From assembly GCF_947179515.1 (NCBI RefSeq), contig NC_067488.1:38761842-38825841 (forward strand): a stretch of 64,000 nt of DNA, in the 5' to 3' direction. Below are positions 11,306 through 22,556 of this stretch, in pieces. Both the position numbers and the translations under genes were made by a program. The stretch comes from Apodemus sylvaticus (taxonomy: Eukaryota; Chordata; Mammalia; Rodentia; Muridae). The notes beneath the pieces are model-generated. The model did no database searches and had not been told where the DNA came from. It saw nothing but the letters and a program-made list of their open reading frames with translations. Positions within the stretch are counted from its first letter, which is position 1. Each line of letters begins with the position of its first letter.

Positions 11306-11591
11306 CCTAGAAAACTGGAATACCCAAAACATAATCCACACATCAAATGAGGTACAAGAAGAAAGGAGGAGTGGCCCCTGGTTCTGGAAAGACTCAGTGA
11401 AACAGTATTCAGCAAAACCAGAACGGGGAAGTGGGAAGGGGTGGGTGGGAGGACAGGGGAAGAGAAGGGGGCTTGCGGGACTTTCGGGGAGTGGGGGGGC
11501 TAGAAGAGGGGAAATCATTTGAAATGTAAATAAATTATATCGAATAATAAAAAAATAAATAAATACAGATATAAGAAAACAAAAAAAAAAA
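10346..11591 (+). mobile_element. Young 5'-truncated L1 (rat-type 3' end)
   Basis: The element starts abruptly inside ORF2 near 10346 and runs through the ORF2 stop at 11305. A 3' UTR follows, with a polypurine stretch (about 11425-11515), a 'catttgaaatgtaaataaa' end and an A-rich tail to about 11591. It is one of the least-diverged L1s in the window because the ORF2 remnant has no stop or frameshift. A convincing target-site duplication was not found; only agaaat is shared by the two flanks. It has no promoter or 5' half, so it cannot mobilise itself. Confidence 0.92.
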
Positions 11592-11613
11592 GAAATATTT
11601 CACTTTTCTGTAT

Positions 11614-11703
11614 GTGTACTTGTGTGTGTGTGTGCACAGGTGTGCAAGTGTCCATGGAGTAGAATATACTCTTAGCTGCTGAGCTACCTCTGAATTCCCC
11701 CTC
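11614..11703 (-). mobile_element. B3-like SINE remnant
   Basis: A TG-rich tail (11620-11650) is followed by 'cttagctgctgagctacctc' and then 'tgaattcccc', the reverse of a worn, internally deleted B2/B3 head. It lies just 3' of the young L1. Confidence 0.5.
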
Positions 11704-13559
11704 AATTGGTTCTTGAAAGAAAGACTGTCAGTCTTCCTAGACTTCATATAGTCGACTCTCAGATATGGTGTTTGCAATGACCTTCTACGGGAAAACATTG
11801 ATGCCAGTAGTTTGCTATATTGAGGAATAAGTCTAGCTTTCCAGTATGGGTCTTCATACAGTATTAGTTCCAATGTTGTTCCTGAACTTATGACTCTGGC
11901 AGAGTGATTCCCTACTTCTTGTTTCAGTTTCTTTGACAGAAGAATGATATATGCTATCTTTTTATAGTTTTGTTTGCTAAAATTTTTAAAAAAGCAACAT
12001 GAAAATCCCTAACAAATCAAGGAGATAGATTTGGTATTCTGAGCCTATTGCTATTTTGCCAATAACTTTTGGAGGACTTATATGGCTAACTGGCAGGTTT
12101 TTTGATTTTGCTTTTGTTTTTCTTTGTTTTTTTTTATTTCTAGATATTATTCTCTATTAGGTAGTGGTAAGATCAAATTGCTTATTGTATATAGATATCA
12201 AATATCCAAGTCAGTGACCAAAATATGAGAAATAACAACAAAAGAAATAGATATTTGTCCTGGGCCATTGGGTCCTTTTTAAGTGGGAGGGTTGTGAAAG
12301 AGAGGCCCAGGAGATCAGGAGATGAAGACAATAGAAGATAGGATAAGCTAAGAGGGTTTGGGATTAGGAGACAACACACAAGCTATATCTTATGCCAAGC
12401 AAGTATTTTTAAGAAGTAAAACATTTCATATACTATTTCTATGGGAGAAATGAGACAAAGTCAACAGAAATCTTCATACTATAGGATAGAGTAAAATATG
12501 AAACTAATCCACATTGTTGCATAAGGAAAACATTGGGTATCTCAAAAACACTACAGACATAGTTCACAGCTGCCAAGGAAATGATAATTGTAGCCCTATG
12601 CGGTGGGAAAACTTGTGTTCTCAGGCCCTGGACCTCCAGCTTCCCCAGAGCACTGGTCCCTGATCATTGGCTCTACTAAACATATTTCTTGTTTTAGGTT
12701 TAAAAAAAAGTGTTCTTTCTCAATATGTCATGTCTGTAGCAAAAAGCTCTAAGGCCTTGGTTCTGGGCTATTTTTGGCTCTACCATGTATATTTCTGGTT
12801 TGGAGAAGGATCTCTGCTCCTTCTCTAACTATAATGGTCTCAAACGAAAACAGCAGTTGATCAGTCCAACTCTCACCCACATTTCAGCAGCCCTGTTTCC
12901 ATTCCTGAGCAGATCAGTTTTCACTTAGCTCATGGCTCATAACAACTGTTTATGGGAACACAGCTGAGTGACATACTTACTCAGAAGACAGTGCTTTATA
13001 TAGTTTAAACTGGTTTAGATACAATAAAGACAACAAAGGAAGGAAGAAAAAAGTCTTTACACTTACAGCACCAAAATACAAAAGAGATGAATATGCAAAG
13101 ATTGATGCATTTAAAATGATATTAATGGAATTTAATAATGTATTTAAACTGCCATTTTCTGACCAAAGCAAGTTCAATATTTAAAAAATCTGGAAATCAG
13201 AAGTGTGTGGGAAAAAATCATTACAATAAAAAATAAAAATTAAAGAAAATGAATAAAAATGCTATATATTCCTTCCCTATTTGAGGATTGCAAAATTGAA
13301 GAAGCCCCAATGTGAATAACTTTTAATTCATTATTGACTTTAAGGTATAACCTACAGCTTAAATGATAAATGGTAATTGACTTTCTTACAGTAATGAGAA
13401 AAATAACTGTCAAAATTAAATAATGAAATATATTCTTTAAAATTGTGTAAACTTATTAAAGGGTAACTTTTAATCTGAGAAGAAAGACTATAAGAATAGT
13501 CATTGTGAAATAAGAGATCTTAAAGAATATACCTGCTTCAATTCCCAAACATTCCATGG
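11704..13559. other. Unique intergenic DNA
   Basis: No gene or repeat is recognised with confidence. The stretch 12590-12970 is slightly richer in G+C and could be a decayed LTR, but I cannot define ends or a family. Confidence 0.4.
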
Positions 13560-14352
13560 AATCCTCCAAAATGTGACGGTAAGATCCTATTACCGAAGAA
13601 ACTGTATACTTATGTCATTGAAGAAATCAAGCTGGTGCCAAGTAGAATCTTCAATAGTTACTAGTGTTGATATAATTGGAAGGTTCTTCATTTGCTACCA
13701 GATGATAAAAGTAACCAGCTGCAAACCTTGTGAGCTACAATAGTGACAAGATATTGCACTTGGCAAGATATACTGTTGCAATGGTGGTACAAGTTTTACA
13801 GGGCTAACCAAACACCTTTAAAAAAAAAACACTTCTCTCTAGGTTCAGGAACCTATGTAGAAGAAGAGGTAGAGAGATTCTTAGAGTCAGTGTTACTGGA
13901 TGACCCTAAGGAAACATCCATTTCCAGACACATTAAGGCTGATTGATACACATACATATAAACTCAACAGAGACCATGAATGACAGTAGGCTTAATACCT
14001 GCACAAGTTCAAGTCAGACAAAATCCCAGCATAGAGAAGGGTACTGGATAGAAAGCACTATCCAAGAAGCTTTCCCAACTGATACCTGCTGGGAAATGGA
14101 AAATTACTTGCCTTCAATGGAATGGTACTTACATATATCAGTCACACTTCAGAGCAGGTCTTGTGCTTAGGAGTATGCCATATTACTTAGGTGCTGTTTG
14201 GGGTTTTGGTTTGGTGATTGTTTCTGTTTTTTAAAGAAAAAGATCATGAAGTCTGGTGGATAATTTCAGGGTAGTATCAGGGAGAAGTTGGGAAAAGTAA
14301 AAAATGTGAACACAATATTCTGTATATATTTTCAAAATAAAAAGATATAAAA
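13560..14352 (+). mobile_element. Old rodent L1 3' UTR
   Basis: Landmarks in order are 'gttgcaatggtggtac' (about 13780), a 'gaagaggtagagagattc' block (13861 on), 'acctgcacaagttcaagtca' (about 13998), an 'agaaaaagatcatgaagtctgg' block (about 14236), and an A-rich end near 14352. This is the order in the long 3' UTR of older murid L1s as I recall it. The ORFs inside (67 and 75 codons) have no function. Confidence 0.65.
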
Positions 14353-15289
14353 TAATATTTTAAAACTGAATATATCTTTATGTAAGCTATATGTGCTACA
14401 GTTTATGGTACATATATATGCATATATATCACATATATAGAAAAGGCTAAATAAAATAGCCACTACTACCTGGCTTTTATTTTAATTTCATGTGCATGAA
14501 TATTTTTTCAGCACTTTTGTCTTTGTACCATGGAGACCAGATAAGAATGACAGGATTCATTGCAACTGAAGTTAAACAGATGATTGAATCATCTGATATG
14601 AATGCATATGAACACACACACACACACACACACACACGTCTTGTTACTAAAGTCTCAGGTAATTTCTAACACCAAGACTCCCAATCAAAAAGTAAAAGAC
14701 AAATATCAGGAGAATGTAGAAAAATGTATTTACTTGATCTATATCTAGAACACATCAAGGTCAGAGCATGAACGATCTGATCTGGATATGTCTTTACAGT
14801 ACTGATAATGGCCACAGAATTATACAGGATGTGATCAAATATGCAGGAAGTGTGAGATGTACCTTACTCAAGCTGTGTGTGCTAGTATATTAACTTAGGG
14901 TAATTATCATCTCCAAGCTTCCTGATTCTGGAAATCAAGGTTAGTTTAGAAGAAAAAACAATTTAGAATGACAATATGGGTTTGTATAGGACAATGTTTG
15001 AATTTTCCTTTAGGTTTAGGTCAACAGCTAAACACATCTATTGTCAGGGAAGTGGGCCAGGTTGTTGTAAAGATGGTAATTTAAAGGCTGTTCCTTTGTG
15101 TTCCTGTGTATCTTGAACATGTTCTAGTTACTGCATATCTTGATATTCTTATCCTTAAAGAGGGAGGAGGGGGCTGAGGTTAATATTATCAAAGAAAGTT
15201 GTTTAAATGATAATTATACCTTCCTGCAAAGTAGATCAGGAATGTGACATAAAACCTGAGGTGACAAATGCAGTTAGCAAGCATGTCAA
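14353..15289. other. Mostly unique DNA with a short (CA)n
   Basis: The (CA)n run at 14611-14637 is the only definite feature. Short AT-alternating stretches lie at 14408-14440. Confidence 0.5.
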
Positions 15290-15370
15290 GAAGTGGAGAG
15301 GTGCCTCAGTGACAAAGAACAATGTTCTTGCAGGTACTGGGTTTGGTTCCCCACACTCAGGTCACATGGG
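15290..15370 (+). mobile_element. tRNA-derived SINE head (B2/ID-like)
   Basis: The stretch 'tggagaggtgcctcagtgac', then a 'gttcttgcaggtactgggtttggttcccc' block, has the layout of a B2/ID head, with ggtttggttcc as a B-box-like element. It abuts an inverted B1 remnant. Confidence 0.5.
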
Positions 15371-15465
15371 TCATACTATGTAGACCAGCAGGCTTCAGAT
15401 TCATATCAACCATCCTGCTCAAATATTGTAAGTGCTGAGCTTAAAGGTGAGCATCTGAGATAGCA
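15371..15465 (-). mobile_element. B1 SINE remnant
   Basis: The plus strand reads 'ctatgtagaccagcaggctt' and later 'taagtgctgagcttaaagg', the reverse complement of the 7SL-derived B1 body. It is diverged and truncated. Confidence 0.6.
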
Positions 15466-15611
15466 CTTAAACTCTTTGTCTTGCAATTTCTGGTATAAAA
15501 ACAAAGGGGAATGCTTGAATGAAGACAGGTCTATGGAATGACGATACATTGGCAAGCGATGATATTCTCAGTCTATACAGTTTGGGTGACAATATTGATG
15601 TCGACTACCTT

Positions 15612-15861
15612 AAATTTGTTTTCCATTGCTGTAATTAAGCTCTACAACCAAAATTACTTGAGGAAGACAGGGTTTATTTGACTTACATGTAGCCTTGACA
15701 GTCTGTCACTGAGGGAAGCCAAGACAGGAACTTTAGAAACCTAGAGGCAGGTTCTAAAGCAGAGCCCACAGAGGAATGCTGTTCCGAATGTCTTTCTCAT
15801 CCTGATTTATATATATATATGATGATGAATCATAGGACATATATGAAATATATAGTCATAG

Positions 15862-15912
<51 letters not shown>

Positions 15913-16108
15913 CTTCTCTATTCTCTATGACCATCTTCTCGGAGATGGTACTGTATACACTTGGCTGAACCTTCCACCAGCAACCATTAATCAATATAAT
16001 ATCACACAGACTTCTCTATAAGCCAACCTGATGGGAAATTCTCATATTTTTAATTCTCTCTTCCCATATGACACCAGTTTGTGCGAAGTTGACAAAAATA
16101 AACAAACA
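15612..16108 (+). mobile_element. Mid-age rodent interspersed repeat (family not named)
   Basis: It opens with 'ttccattgctgtaattaagc', followed by 'cttgaggaagacagggtttatttg', and closes with 'gtgcgaagttgacaaaaata'. These are landmarks of a common murid repeat whose consensus begins near 'ttctattgctgtga' and ends near 'caagttgaca'. I cannot name the family with certainty. A (TA)n run has expanded inside it. Related pieces are at 34085-34380 (same strand) and 37295-37632 (opposite strand). Confidence 0.6.
15866..15908. repeat. (TA)n microsatellite
   Basis: A pure TA run of about 43 bp inside the older repeat. Confidence 0.95.
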
Positions 16109-16159
16109 TGCGATCATACAAAACAAAACAAAACTTTAAATAGCATATAGAATGAAGGT

Positions 16160-16510
16160 TTATATTCTGTTTAAGATCATATATCGAGTTAATTTATATC
16201 TGGCCACTTTCCTGAAGTTGTTTATCAGCTGGAGAAGTTCTCTCCTAGAGTTTTCGGGGTCACTTATGTATACTGTTACATCATCTGCCAATAATGATAC
16301 CTTTATTTCTTCTTTGTCAATTTGTATCCCCTTGATCTCTTTTTGATGTTTTCCCTTCTAGCTAGTACTTTGAGCACTATGTTGATTAGATATGGGGAGA
16401 GTACACATCCTTGCCTTGTCCCTGATTTCACTGGTATTACTTCAAGTGTGTCTCCATTTAATTTGATATTGGCTGTTGGTTTGCTGTATATTCCTATATA
16501 AAACATGGGC
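16160..16510 (-). pseudogene. L1 ORF2 reverse-transcriptase fragment
   Basis: The minus strand encodes the RT palm of L1 ORF2. An open stretch (16506-16303) carries a GTRQGC-type segment and 'LSPYLINIV'. Beyond its stop the catalytic motif reads Leu-Ala-Asp-Asp near 16291-16280 instead of the usual Phe-Ala-Asp-Asp. The fragment lacks ORF2 at both ends, has no tail, and is interrupted by stops and a frameshift, so it is a dead internal piece of an older L1. Confidence 0.85.
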
Positions 16511-16691
16511 TTAATCTGATTTCCTCTGAGGTTTAAAGAAAAGAAACTACATTTGTGGCATGGACTTGGAACTATATTTCAATGATTAACACTTCACAGC
16601 TCATATTATACATTATATCACATTTTGCCACAACAGCAGTCACTAAGTGACATATTTCTGAAATGCCTACATGTTTTGTTTTGTTCTCATA

Positions 16692-16760
16692 GAACCAGAA
16701 ACTGAACCAAGTACCTTCATAAAAGTAGGCAAATACTGTCCACTTAAGCTACGTTCACCA
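16692..16760 (-). mobile_element. ID-like SINE remnant
   Basis: The run 'agaaccagaaactgaaccaa', then a 'gtaggcaaatactgtccacttaagctacg' block, is the reverse complement of a worn ID-type head. Confidence 0.5.
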
Positions 16761-17545
16761 TAGCTTTTGAAAGAAGATAGCATTACCTGTTCCTGGTTAT
16801 TCTTGGATTCATAGATCCCCCAAATTCTGCCTCCTCATTGCTAGGACTGTGCATGCACCTTTACTATGAGCTGCAACATTTTTGATTAAGTGAGAAAACA
16901 AATCTTAAAAGCAATTATCTTTAGGTACTTATACATCACCAAATTCACTGTCTGCTTATTGTTTCTAAGTTACAGTAATAACAACATTCTGAAATGGTTC
17001 ATGAAGTATTTGATCAAATCTCTTTACACAGATCTCCAGATGGAAGGAAGCCAATGGGAGTGGTACACACAGCATTGACTTTCCTGGTTAGGCTTGTGAT
17101 GTCTATTCTGTTAGGTTGTCAGGTTGCACAAAACACATTCATTTTAGGACAAAGACTCTTAAAACAAAATATTTGAGAAGTGGTACATTTATGGGTAGCA
17201 AATACCTCTAAGACATCTATAACATTAACAGGGAAAAATATGTTCAAAAATTATAAAGCAGGTACTTTTGTGTTCTGGGAGGTATTTGGGTTTACCACAC
17301 ATTTGAATACTTATTCCTAGATTAGAAATGTTTAAACTAAGAATTAAGGAGTCAGAATGCAAATGTAACAGGAGTTCTAGCCATAAAGACCCACAGAGTA
17401 TCATTAAGAGAAATAAAGATTTTAAGCTCTTCACTTGAAAAGGAAATTGGAGGAAACATGATAAAGTCAGCCAGCAAGAAAGTAGCTTTATGTAATAGGG
17501 AAATGCAGCAAGCTGCATGGAATGTTTTTTTTTTTTAATGTGCTT

Positions 17546-17548
<3 letters not shown>
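16761..17548. other. Unique intergenic DNA
   Basis: No gene or repeat recognised. Confidence 0.45.

Positions 17549-17625
<77 letters not shown>
17549..17625. repeat. (AG)n microsatellite, uninterrupted
   Basis: About 38 perfect AG units, one of the longest pure dinucleotide tracts in the window. Its purity suggests ongoing length instability. Confidence 0.98.
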
Positions 17626-17629
<4 letters not shown>

Positions 17630-18390
17630 AGTCTGGTTAATTAGAGAACACTAAAGATGAGGCAAAAATAGTCAAGTTCAAAAGAGGCTTATGCCTGTGG
17701 TCCTTAAGAGACAAAGCATCCACATGACCATGAACAGTGAAGAAAGAGTTTACAGGGTGATTACAAGAGATGGGAGATGGCTGCCTTCAGGTCCTTTTGT
17801 GGAATCACAGTATAACACGAGTGTGAATTTTACAAAGGATTCAAGAAGAAGCCAATTCTTTACTCGAAATATGTTTAACTAAAATGCTTCCTGGAAGAGA
17901 TTTTGTTTTATTTAGTTTGAATAAGGCACTGAAGCCACCTGGACCATGTAGTCTTGGATGCACTGACAAAGCTGCCTGGTGGTGTTTCCACTCAAGTAAA
18001 TTGGAATCTTACTTTTTAAGATGAAATCGTATCTTCTTGCTATTTTTGTCTTCCTGGTTTACAATTTCATGGCTGTTTTGACTTGGGCCCCTCATTTCCT
18101 CTGCTCTCCGGACCACTGTTTTGCAGTCAGCAGCATGGATGCTGCTTCTTTGGCTAAAGACTCATTTGCCAGTCTTTGCCGGGGTCTTTGGAGCAATGGT
18201 GTTCCCTTGACCTTTGCTGATACCACCAGGCCTCAGAAGCCGTTCACACAAAAGCTGAGAATCCTGTCCTCCACTTCTCCATATTCTGCCTTGAGGCTTC
18301 ACCACAGCTTCTCCAGGTAGTAGTCTATAGTAGTCTATTGAGAGAGTTTCATGGCCACAGCCCGGTAGAGCCACAACCCTTCACAATCAT
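17626..18390. other. Unclassified DNA, possibly a decayed retrocopy at 18160-18375
   Basis: The part from about 18080 to 18380 is richer in G+C and CpG than its surroundings. On the minus strand (18374-18162) a 70-codon frame ends with a Gly- and Lys-rich tail (GGISKGQGNT, then a Lys-Thr-Gly-Lys end). I do not recognise the protein. It could be a worn retrocopy, an LTR or chance. Confidence 0.3.
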
Positions 18391-18440
18391 AGCGTCTTTT
18401 TGTTTTTTGTTTTTTGTTTTTTTGTTTTTTTTATTTTAAC
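18391..18440. repeat. T-rich (TTTTTTG)n tract
   Basis: Units of gttttttt repeat here. Read on the minus strand this is an A-rich tract that could be the tail of a retroposed sequence lying at 18440-18700, but I do not recognise one there. Confidence 0.8.
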
Positions 18441-18628
18441 CAAAACTTTGGGGACTCTTAGGTTAAAAGTTTCCCAAGTGGTTCCTTTCAGTATTAAAAC
18501 TTGTGACAAGAACATTTCTAATTTCAACACATGAGTAATGCTAAGTTGGTTCAACTTCCTTATGTGATATCTGATGACACTGCACTCCTTTTTAATGAAT
18601 TTGTTATCCCTGAGGAACTCAATATAGT

Positions 18629-18662
18629 TATCATCATCATCATTATTATTATTATTATTATT
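18629..18662. repeat. (ATC)n-(ATT)n trinucleotide repeat
   Basis: Short compound trinucleotide tract. The poly-Ile and poly-Asn frames across it are artefacts. Confidence 0.95.
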
Positions 18663-18826
18663 GATGGCCAAAACATAGCCATAACATTTTCCTACATTTA
18701 TTTTACCAAAAGTATTAAATATATAAAAAATAGATATTGATAGGGTACTGTTACATTTAGAATTTTGTATACATTGTGAGATATTTAAGGTTAAATATAT
18801 CCAATATGTATTCTTTACAATGAGAA

Positions 18827-18827
18827 T

Positions 18828-18866
<39 letters not shown>

Positions 18867-18870
18867 TTTT
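18827..18870. repeat. (TTTA)n, 3' tail of a minus-strand L1
   Basis: About eleven TTTA units lie exactly at the 3' end of the L1 at 18830-21520. On the minus strand they read as a TAAA-patterned A-rich tail. Confidence 0.9.
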
Positions 18871-19683
18871 ACACTCCAGATTTTATTCACCTCCAGGTCC
18901 ACCCTCTGACTGTTCCACATCCCAAAGCTCCTCTTTGATACCCCGTCTCCATGAGGATGTACCCACCAACTACCCCTCTACCCCACCAGAACTCTAAACT
19001 CCCTAGTGCCTCCACCCTCTTGAGGGTTAGGTGTATCTTCTCTGACTGAACCTAGACCTGGCAGTCCTCTGCTGTATATGTGTTGGAGGCCTCAGATCAG
19101 CTGGTGTATACTGCCTTGTTGGTGTTCCAGTGTCTTAGAGATCTCTGGGTCCAGGTAAATTGAGACTGCTTGTCCTCCTACAGGAGGTCCTTCTCATCAT
19201 CTTCTTCCAGCTTTCCCCTAATTCAGCCACAGCAGTCAGCAGCTTCTGTGCATTGGTTGGGTGCAAATATCTGCATCTGGCTCAGCTACTTATTGGGTCG
19301 TTCAAAGGGCAGTCATGATAGGTCCCTTTTTTGTGCACACTCCATAGCCTCAGTAATAGTGTCAGCTCTTGGGACCTCCTCTTGATCTGGATCCTACTTT
19401 GGGCCTATCACTGGACCGTTATTTTTCCTCAGGCTCCTTTCCATTTCCATCCCAGCAATCCTTTCAGACAGGAACAATTATGGGTCAGAGTTTTGACTGT
19501 GGGATGGCAACCCTATCCCTCACTAGATGGTCTGTCTTTCTGTTGGAGGTGGGTTCTACAAGTTCCCTCTCCCCAATGTAGGGCATTTAATCTAAGGTCC
19601 CTATCTTTGAGTCCTGAGAGTCTCTCACCTCCCAGGTCTCTGGTACATTCTGGAAAGCCCTCCCAACATCCTACCTCCTAAGG

Positions 19684-19750
19684 TTGCTTGTTTCTTTTCT
19701 TTTTTTATTTTTTATTTTTTTATTTTTATTTTTTTATTTATTTTTTTTTT
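19684..19750. repeat. T-rich (TTTTTA)n low-complexity tract in L1 3' UTR
   Basis: The run of ttttta units sits between the standard L1 3' UTR blocks and is an expansion of a native T-rich spot. Confidence 0.85.
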
Positions 19751-20004
19751 GCTGGCCCTCAGGGATTTCAGTACATTTCTCCCACCTAATACCTGTTCAT
19801 GTTCTCTCTCTCTCCCTTACCCCCTTTCCCACCCAGTTCCGTCGCTCCCCCCTTGTGGTTGCTTTTTTCTCCCTTCCAAGTGGGACTGAGACATCCTCAC
19901 TTGGGCCCTTCAGTTGGATGACCTTTCTGAGTTCTCTGGTTTGAATCTTGGTTATTCAGCTTTTGTTGTTGTTGTTGGTTTTTGTTTTTGTTTTTGTTTT
20001 TTTG

Positions 20005-20900
20005 CGAGTATCCATTTATTAGTGAGTACATCCTATGCAAGTCCTTTTGGGTCTGAGTTACCTCACTCAGGATGGTATTTTCTAGCTCCATCCACTTGCC
20101 TGTAAATCTCAGGATGTTCTTGTTCTTAACAGCTGAGTAGTATTCCCCTGTGTAAATGAGCCACATTTTCTGTATCCATTCTTCTGTTGTGAGATATCTG
20201 GGTTATTTCCAGCTTCTGGCTATCACAAATAAGGCCACTATGAACATAGTGGAACATATGCCCCTGTGGCATGGTGGGACATCTTTTGGGTATATTCCCA
20301 AAAGACATATTGCTGGTTCTTCATGTAGAAGACTTCATGGGTCTTTTTCCAATTTTCTGGGTAACCTCCAGATTGATTTCCAGAGTGGTTGTACAAGTTT
20401 GCAATCCCACCAGCAATGGAGGAGTGTTCCTCTTTCTCCACATCCTGGACAACATATGTTGTCACCTGAGGTTTTCATCTTAGCCATTCTGATTGGTGAA
20501 GGTAGAATCTCTGGGTTGTTTTGATTTACATTTCTCTGATCACTAAGGACTTTGCACATTTCTTTAGGTTCTCAGCTGTTCAAGATTCCTCTGTTGTGAA
20601 TTTTCTGTTTAGTTCTATCTCCTATTTTTTGGTTGGGTTGTTTGGCTTTTTGGTGGTTAGATTCTTGAGTTCTTCGTATATTTTAGATATTAGCTCTCTA
20701 TAGGATGGAGGGCTAGTGAAGATATTTTTTCCCAATCTATAGGCTGCCGATTTGTCTTATATGTCCTTTGCTTTACAAAAGCTTTCTGTTTTCATGAGGT
20801 TCCATATATCAATTCTTGACCTTACAGAGTGAGCCATTGGAATTCTGTTTAGGAAATATCCCCCTGTGCCAATGAGTTCAAGGCTCTTTCCTACTTTCTC
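20005..20900 (-). pseudogene. L1 ORF2 C-terminal remnant
   Basis: On the minus strand, frames at 20166-19897, 20465-20238 and 20559-20335 carry the end of L1 ORF2p, including the cysteine motif (CPGCGERGTLLHCWWDC, near nucleotides 20487-20437). The pieces lie in different frames with internal stops, so the reading frame is destroyed. It encodes only the part downstream of RT. Confidence 0.85.
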
Positions 20901-20905
20901 ATCTT

Positions 20906-21290
20906 CTTATTTTTCGTTTTCTTATTAGATATTTTCTTTATTTCCATTTTGAATGTTATCCCCATTCTGTGTTTCCCCTCTGAAAACCCCCTATTGCTGC
21001 TCACTAACCCACCCATTCCTGCTTTCCTGAACTGACATTCCCCTACATTGAAGCAATGAGATTTCAAAAGTCCAAGGGCCTCTCCTCTCATTGATGTCTG
21101 ACCAGGTCATCCTCTGATACACATGTGGCTGGAGCCATGGGTCTGTCCATGTGTACACTTTGGTTGGTGTTTAAGTCCCTGGGAGATTTGGGGATAGTGG
21201 TTGGTTCATATTGTTGTTCTTCCTATGGGGCTGTAAACCCCTTCATCTCCTTGGGTCCTATCTCTAGCTCCTCCATTGGGGACCATGTGC
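20906..21290 (-). mobile_element. Nested 5'-truncated L1 3' UTR
   Basis: A second L1 3' end ('cttattagatattttcttta' followed by tttccattttgaatg) lies in the same orientation inside the older L1. It runs through '...gtctgtccatgtgtacact' to 'ctccattggggaccatgtgc'. The host L1 resumes right after it. The copy consists of about 385 bp of 3' UTR only. No clear target-site duplication is visible. Confidence 0.8.
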
Positions 21291-21566
21291 TCAGATTCAG
21301 TATATCTGGTTTTATGGTGAGGACCTTGATCCACTTGGACTTGAGCTTTGTGCAAGGTGACTAATATGGGTCTATTTACATTTTTCCATGTACAGACATC
21401 CAGTTAGACAAGCACCATTAACTGAAGATGCTTTCTTTTTTCCATTGTGTATGTTTGGCATCTTTGTCAAGATCATGTGGTTTTATTTCTTAGTCTTAAA
21501 TTCTATGCCATTGAGAATATTCACTGTCCTTTCTGCTTGCTCTTTTAAAATATGATTCCTAAGTGC

Positions 21567-21690
21567 TATGCTCTCAGCCTTCTTAATACTGTGACCCTTT
21601 AATACAGTTCCTCATGTTGTGGTGACCCCCAACCATAAAATTATTTTTGTTGCTATATCAAAACTATAATTTTGCAACTGATATGAATTG
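21567..21690 (+). mobile_element. URR1-like hAT DNA transposon fragment
   Basis: The sequence 'cttaatactgtgacccttta', then atacagttcctcatgttg and 'gtgacccccaaccataaaat', matches the non-autonomous rodent hAT-Charlie-type repeat I know as URR1. The left terminal repeat and the right half are worn away. Confidence 0.75.
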
Positions 21691-22049
21691 GGCACATCTT
21701 CCTTTTCTCTCATACTCCTACTTCCAACTTGTATTATATTGATTTTCAGTAGTATAAATGGTATGTTGTGACTTAGGTTCTTTAGACAAGGCTGTGGAAT
21801 TTCCATGTATGCTTTTGTCAACCACAGGAATATATTCTCTTAAGGTTAAAAAAATTACCATTGTGATTTATACTACATCCAATTATCTTATTCATTATTT
21901 GACAAACATATTCATTATACCAACTTTTTCACTGTTGTGGATAGCATGTGAATTTTTTTGTTTGGTGGTCATGCTGGCCTTTCCTTTGGGACAGTTGGAT
22001 AACAGGATATTTTCAGCTTAAAACATGTTTTTTATTGTTTGTTTGTTTA

Positions 22050-22210
22050 TTTTTGGAATACCCATAGTTTCCCATAGTTTATGTATTAATTTATATCCCT
22101 TCCAACAGTATACCAGGGTTTTTGTTTTTCTACATGCTTGCCTTCCAGGGCCTGGAATCCTTTTTCTTCTTGACATACTCATAAGAGTGAGGTGATGGTT
22201 ATTTGCTTCT
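22050..22210 (-). mobile_element. Ancient L1 3' fragment
   Basis: The plus strand shows 'atttatatcccttccaacag', then tataccagggtttttgttttt and 'ctacatgcttgcc'. This is the reverse complement of an ancient mammalian L1 ORF2 end. Sequence from about 21860 may belong to it. Confidence 0.55.
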
Positions 22211-22241
22211 TCCTAGTGTGTTTCTAGACATGTAATATGTA

Positions 22242-22266
22242 CACACACACATACACACACACACAG
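22242..22266. repeat. (AC)n microsatellite
   Basis: Short interrupted AC tract. Confidence 0.85.
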
Positions 22267-22352
22267 AGACATGTCTCTGGCCATTTAATATGAATATCTG
22301 TAGTCAGGTTAGTTTATTGTCAGGAGTTATCTTCCATTATTTTTTTTTTTTA

Positions 22353-22556
22353 CATATTTTTAAAGACAGTCTCTCATGGATCTTGGAGCTTTTAAAGTTG
22401 TCAGCAAGGCCAAGTACTGATGTTGTCTCTGCTGGGCCAGTGCTACAATTTCAGGCTTGTATGATTGTGGCAGGCTTTCACATGGGTGCTGGAAACACAT
22501 TCAGGTCCTTGGGTTTGAACACAAAAGACTAAACCATTTCCCAAGCTTTGGGTTTA
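22353..22556 (-). mobile_element. B4-type SINE
   Basis: The plus strand has 'agacagtctctcatggatct' at its left and 'acatgggtgctggaaacaca' followed by ttcaggtccttgggtttgaac at its right. This is the reverse complement of a B4-type (ID plus B1-derived) SINE, and it is strongly diverged. A better copy lies at 40445-40662. Confidence 0.6.

Larger units (their letters stand above)
18830..21520 (-). mobile_element. Old L1 (3' UTR plus ORF2 C-terminal part), split by a nested L1
   Basis: From the tail inward on the minus strand, the 3' UTR covers 18872 to about 20004. Landmarks on the plus strand are 'acactccagattttat', 'cttgagggttaggtg', 'acaggaacaattatgggtc' and 'ctttgagtcctgagagtctc'. ORF2 C-terminal sequence follows from about 20005. 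The element is broken at about 20906 by another L1 and resumes at about 21291 ('cagtatatctggttttatgg'), ending near 21520. Frames of 66-89 codons retain L1 peptides separated by stops. This 3' UTR type is the one shared by older mouse and rat L1s. The 5' half is missing. Confidence 0.88.

Noticed and set aside
12590..12970. Possible solo LTR
   Set aside because: I could not find matching TG...CA ends, a target duplication or a poly(A) signal arrangement to support it.
18021..18320. 99-codon plus-strand ORF with a signal-peptide-like N-terminus
   Set aside because: The hydrophobic start is plausible by chance in T-rich DNA. There is no similarity I recognise and no promoter, splice or poly(A) context; the region is listed as unresolved instead.
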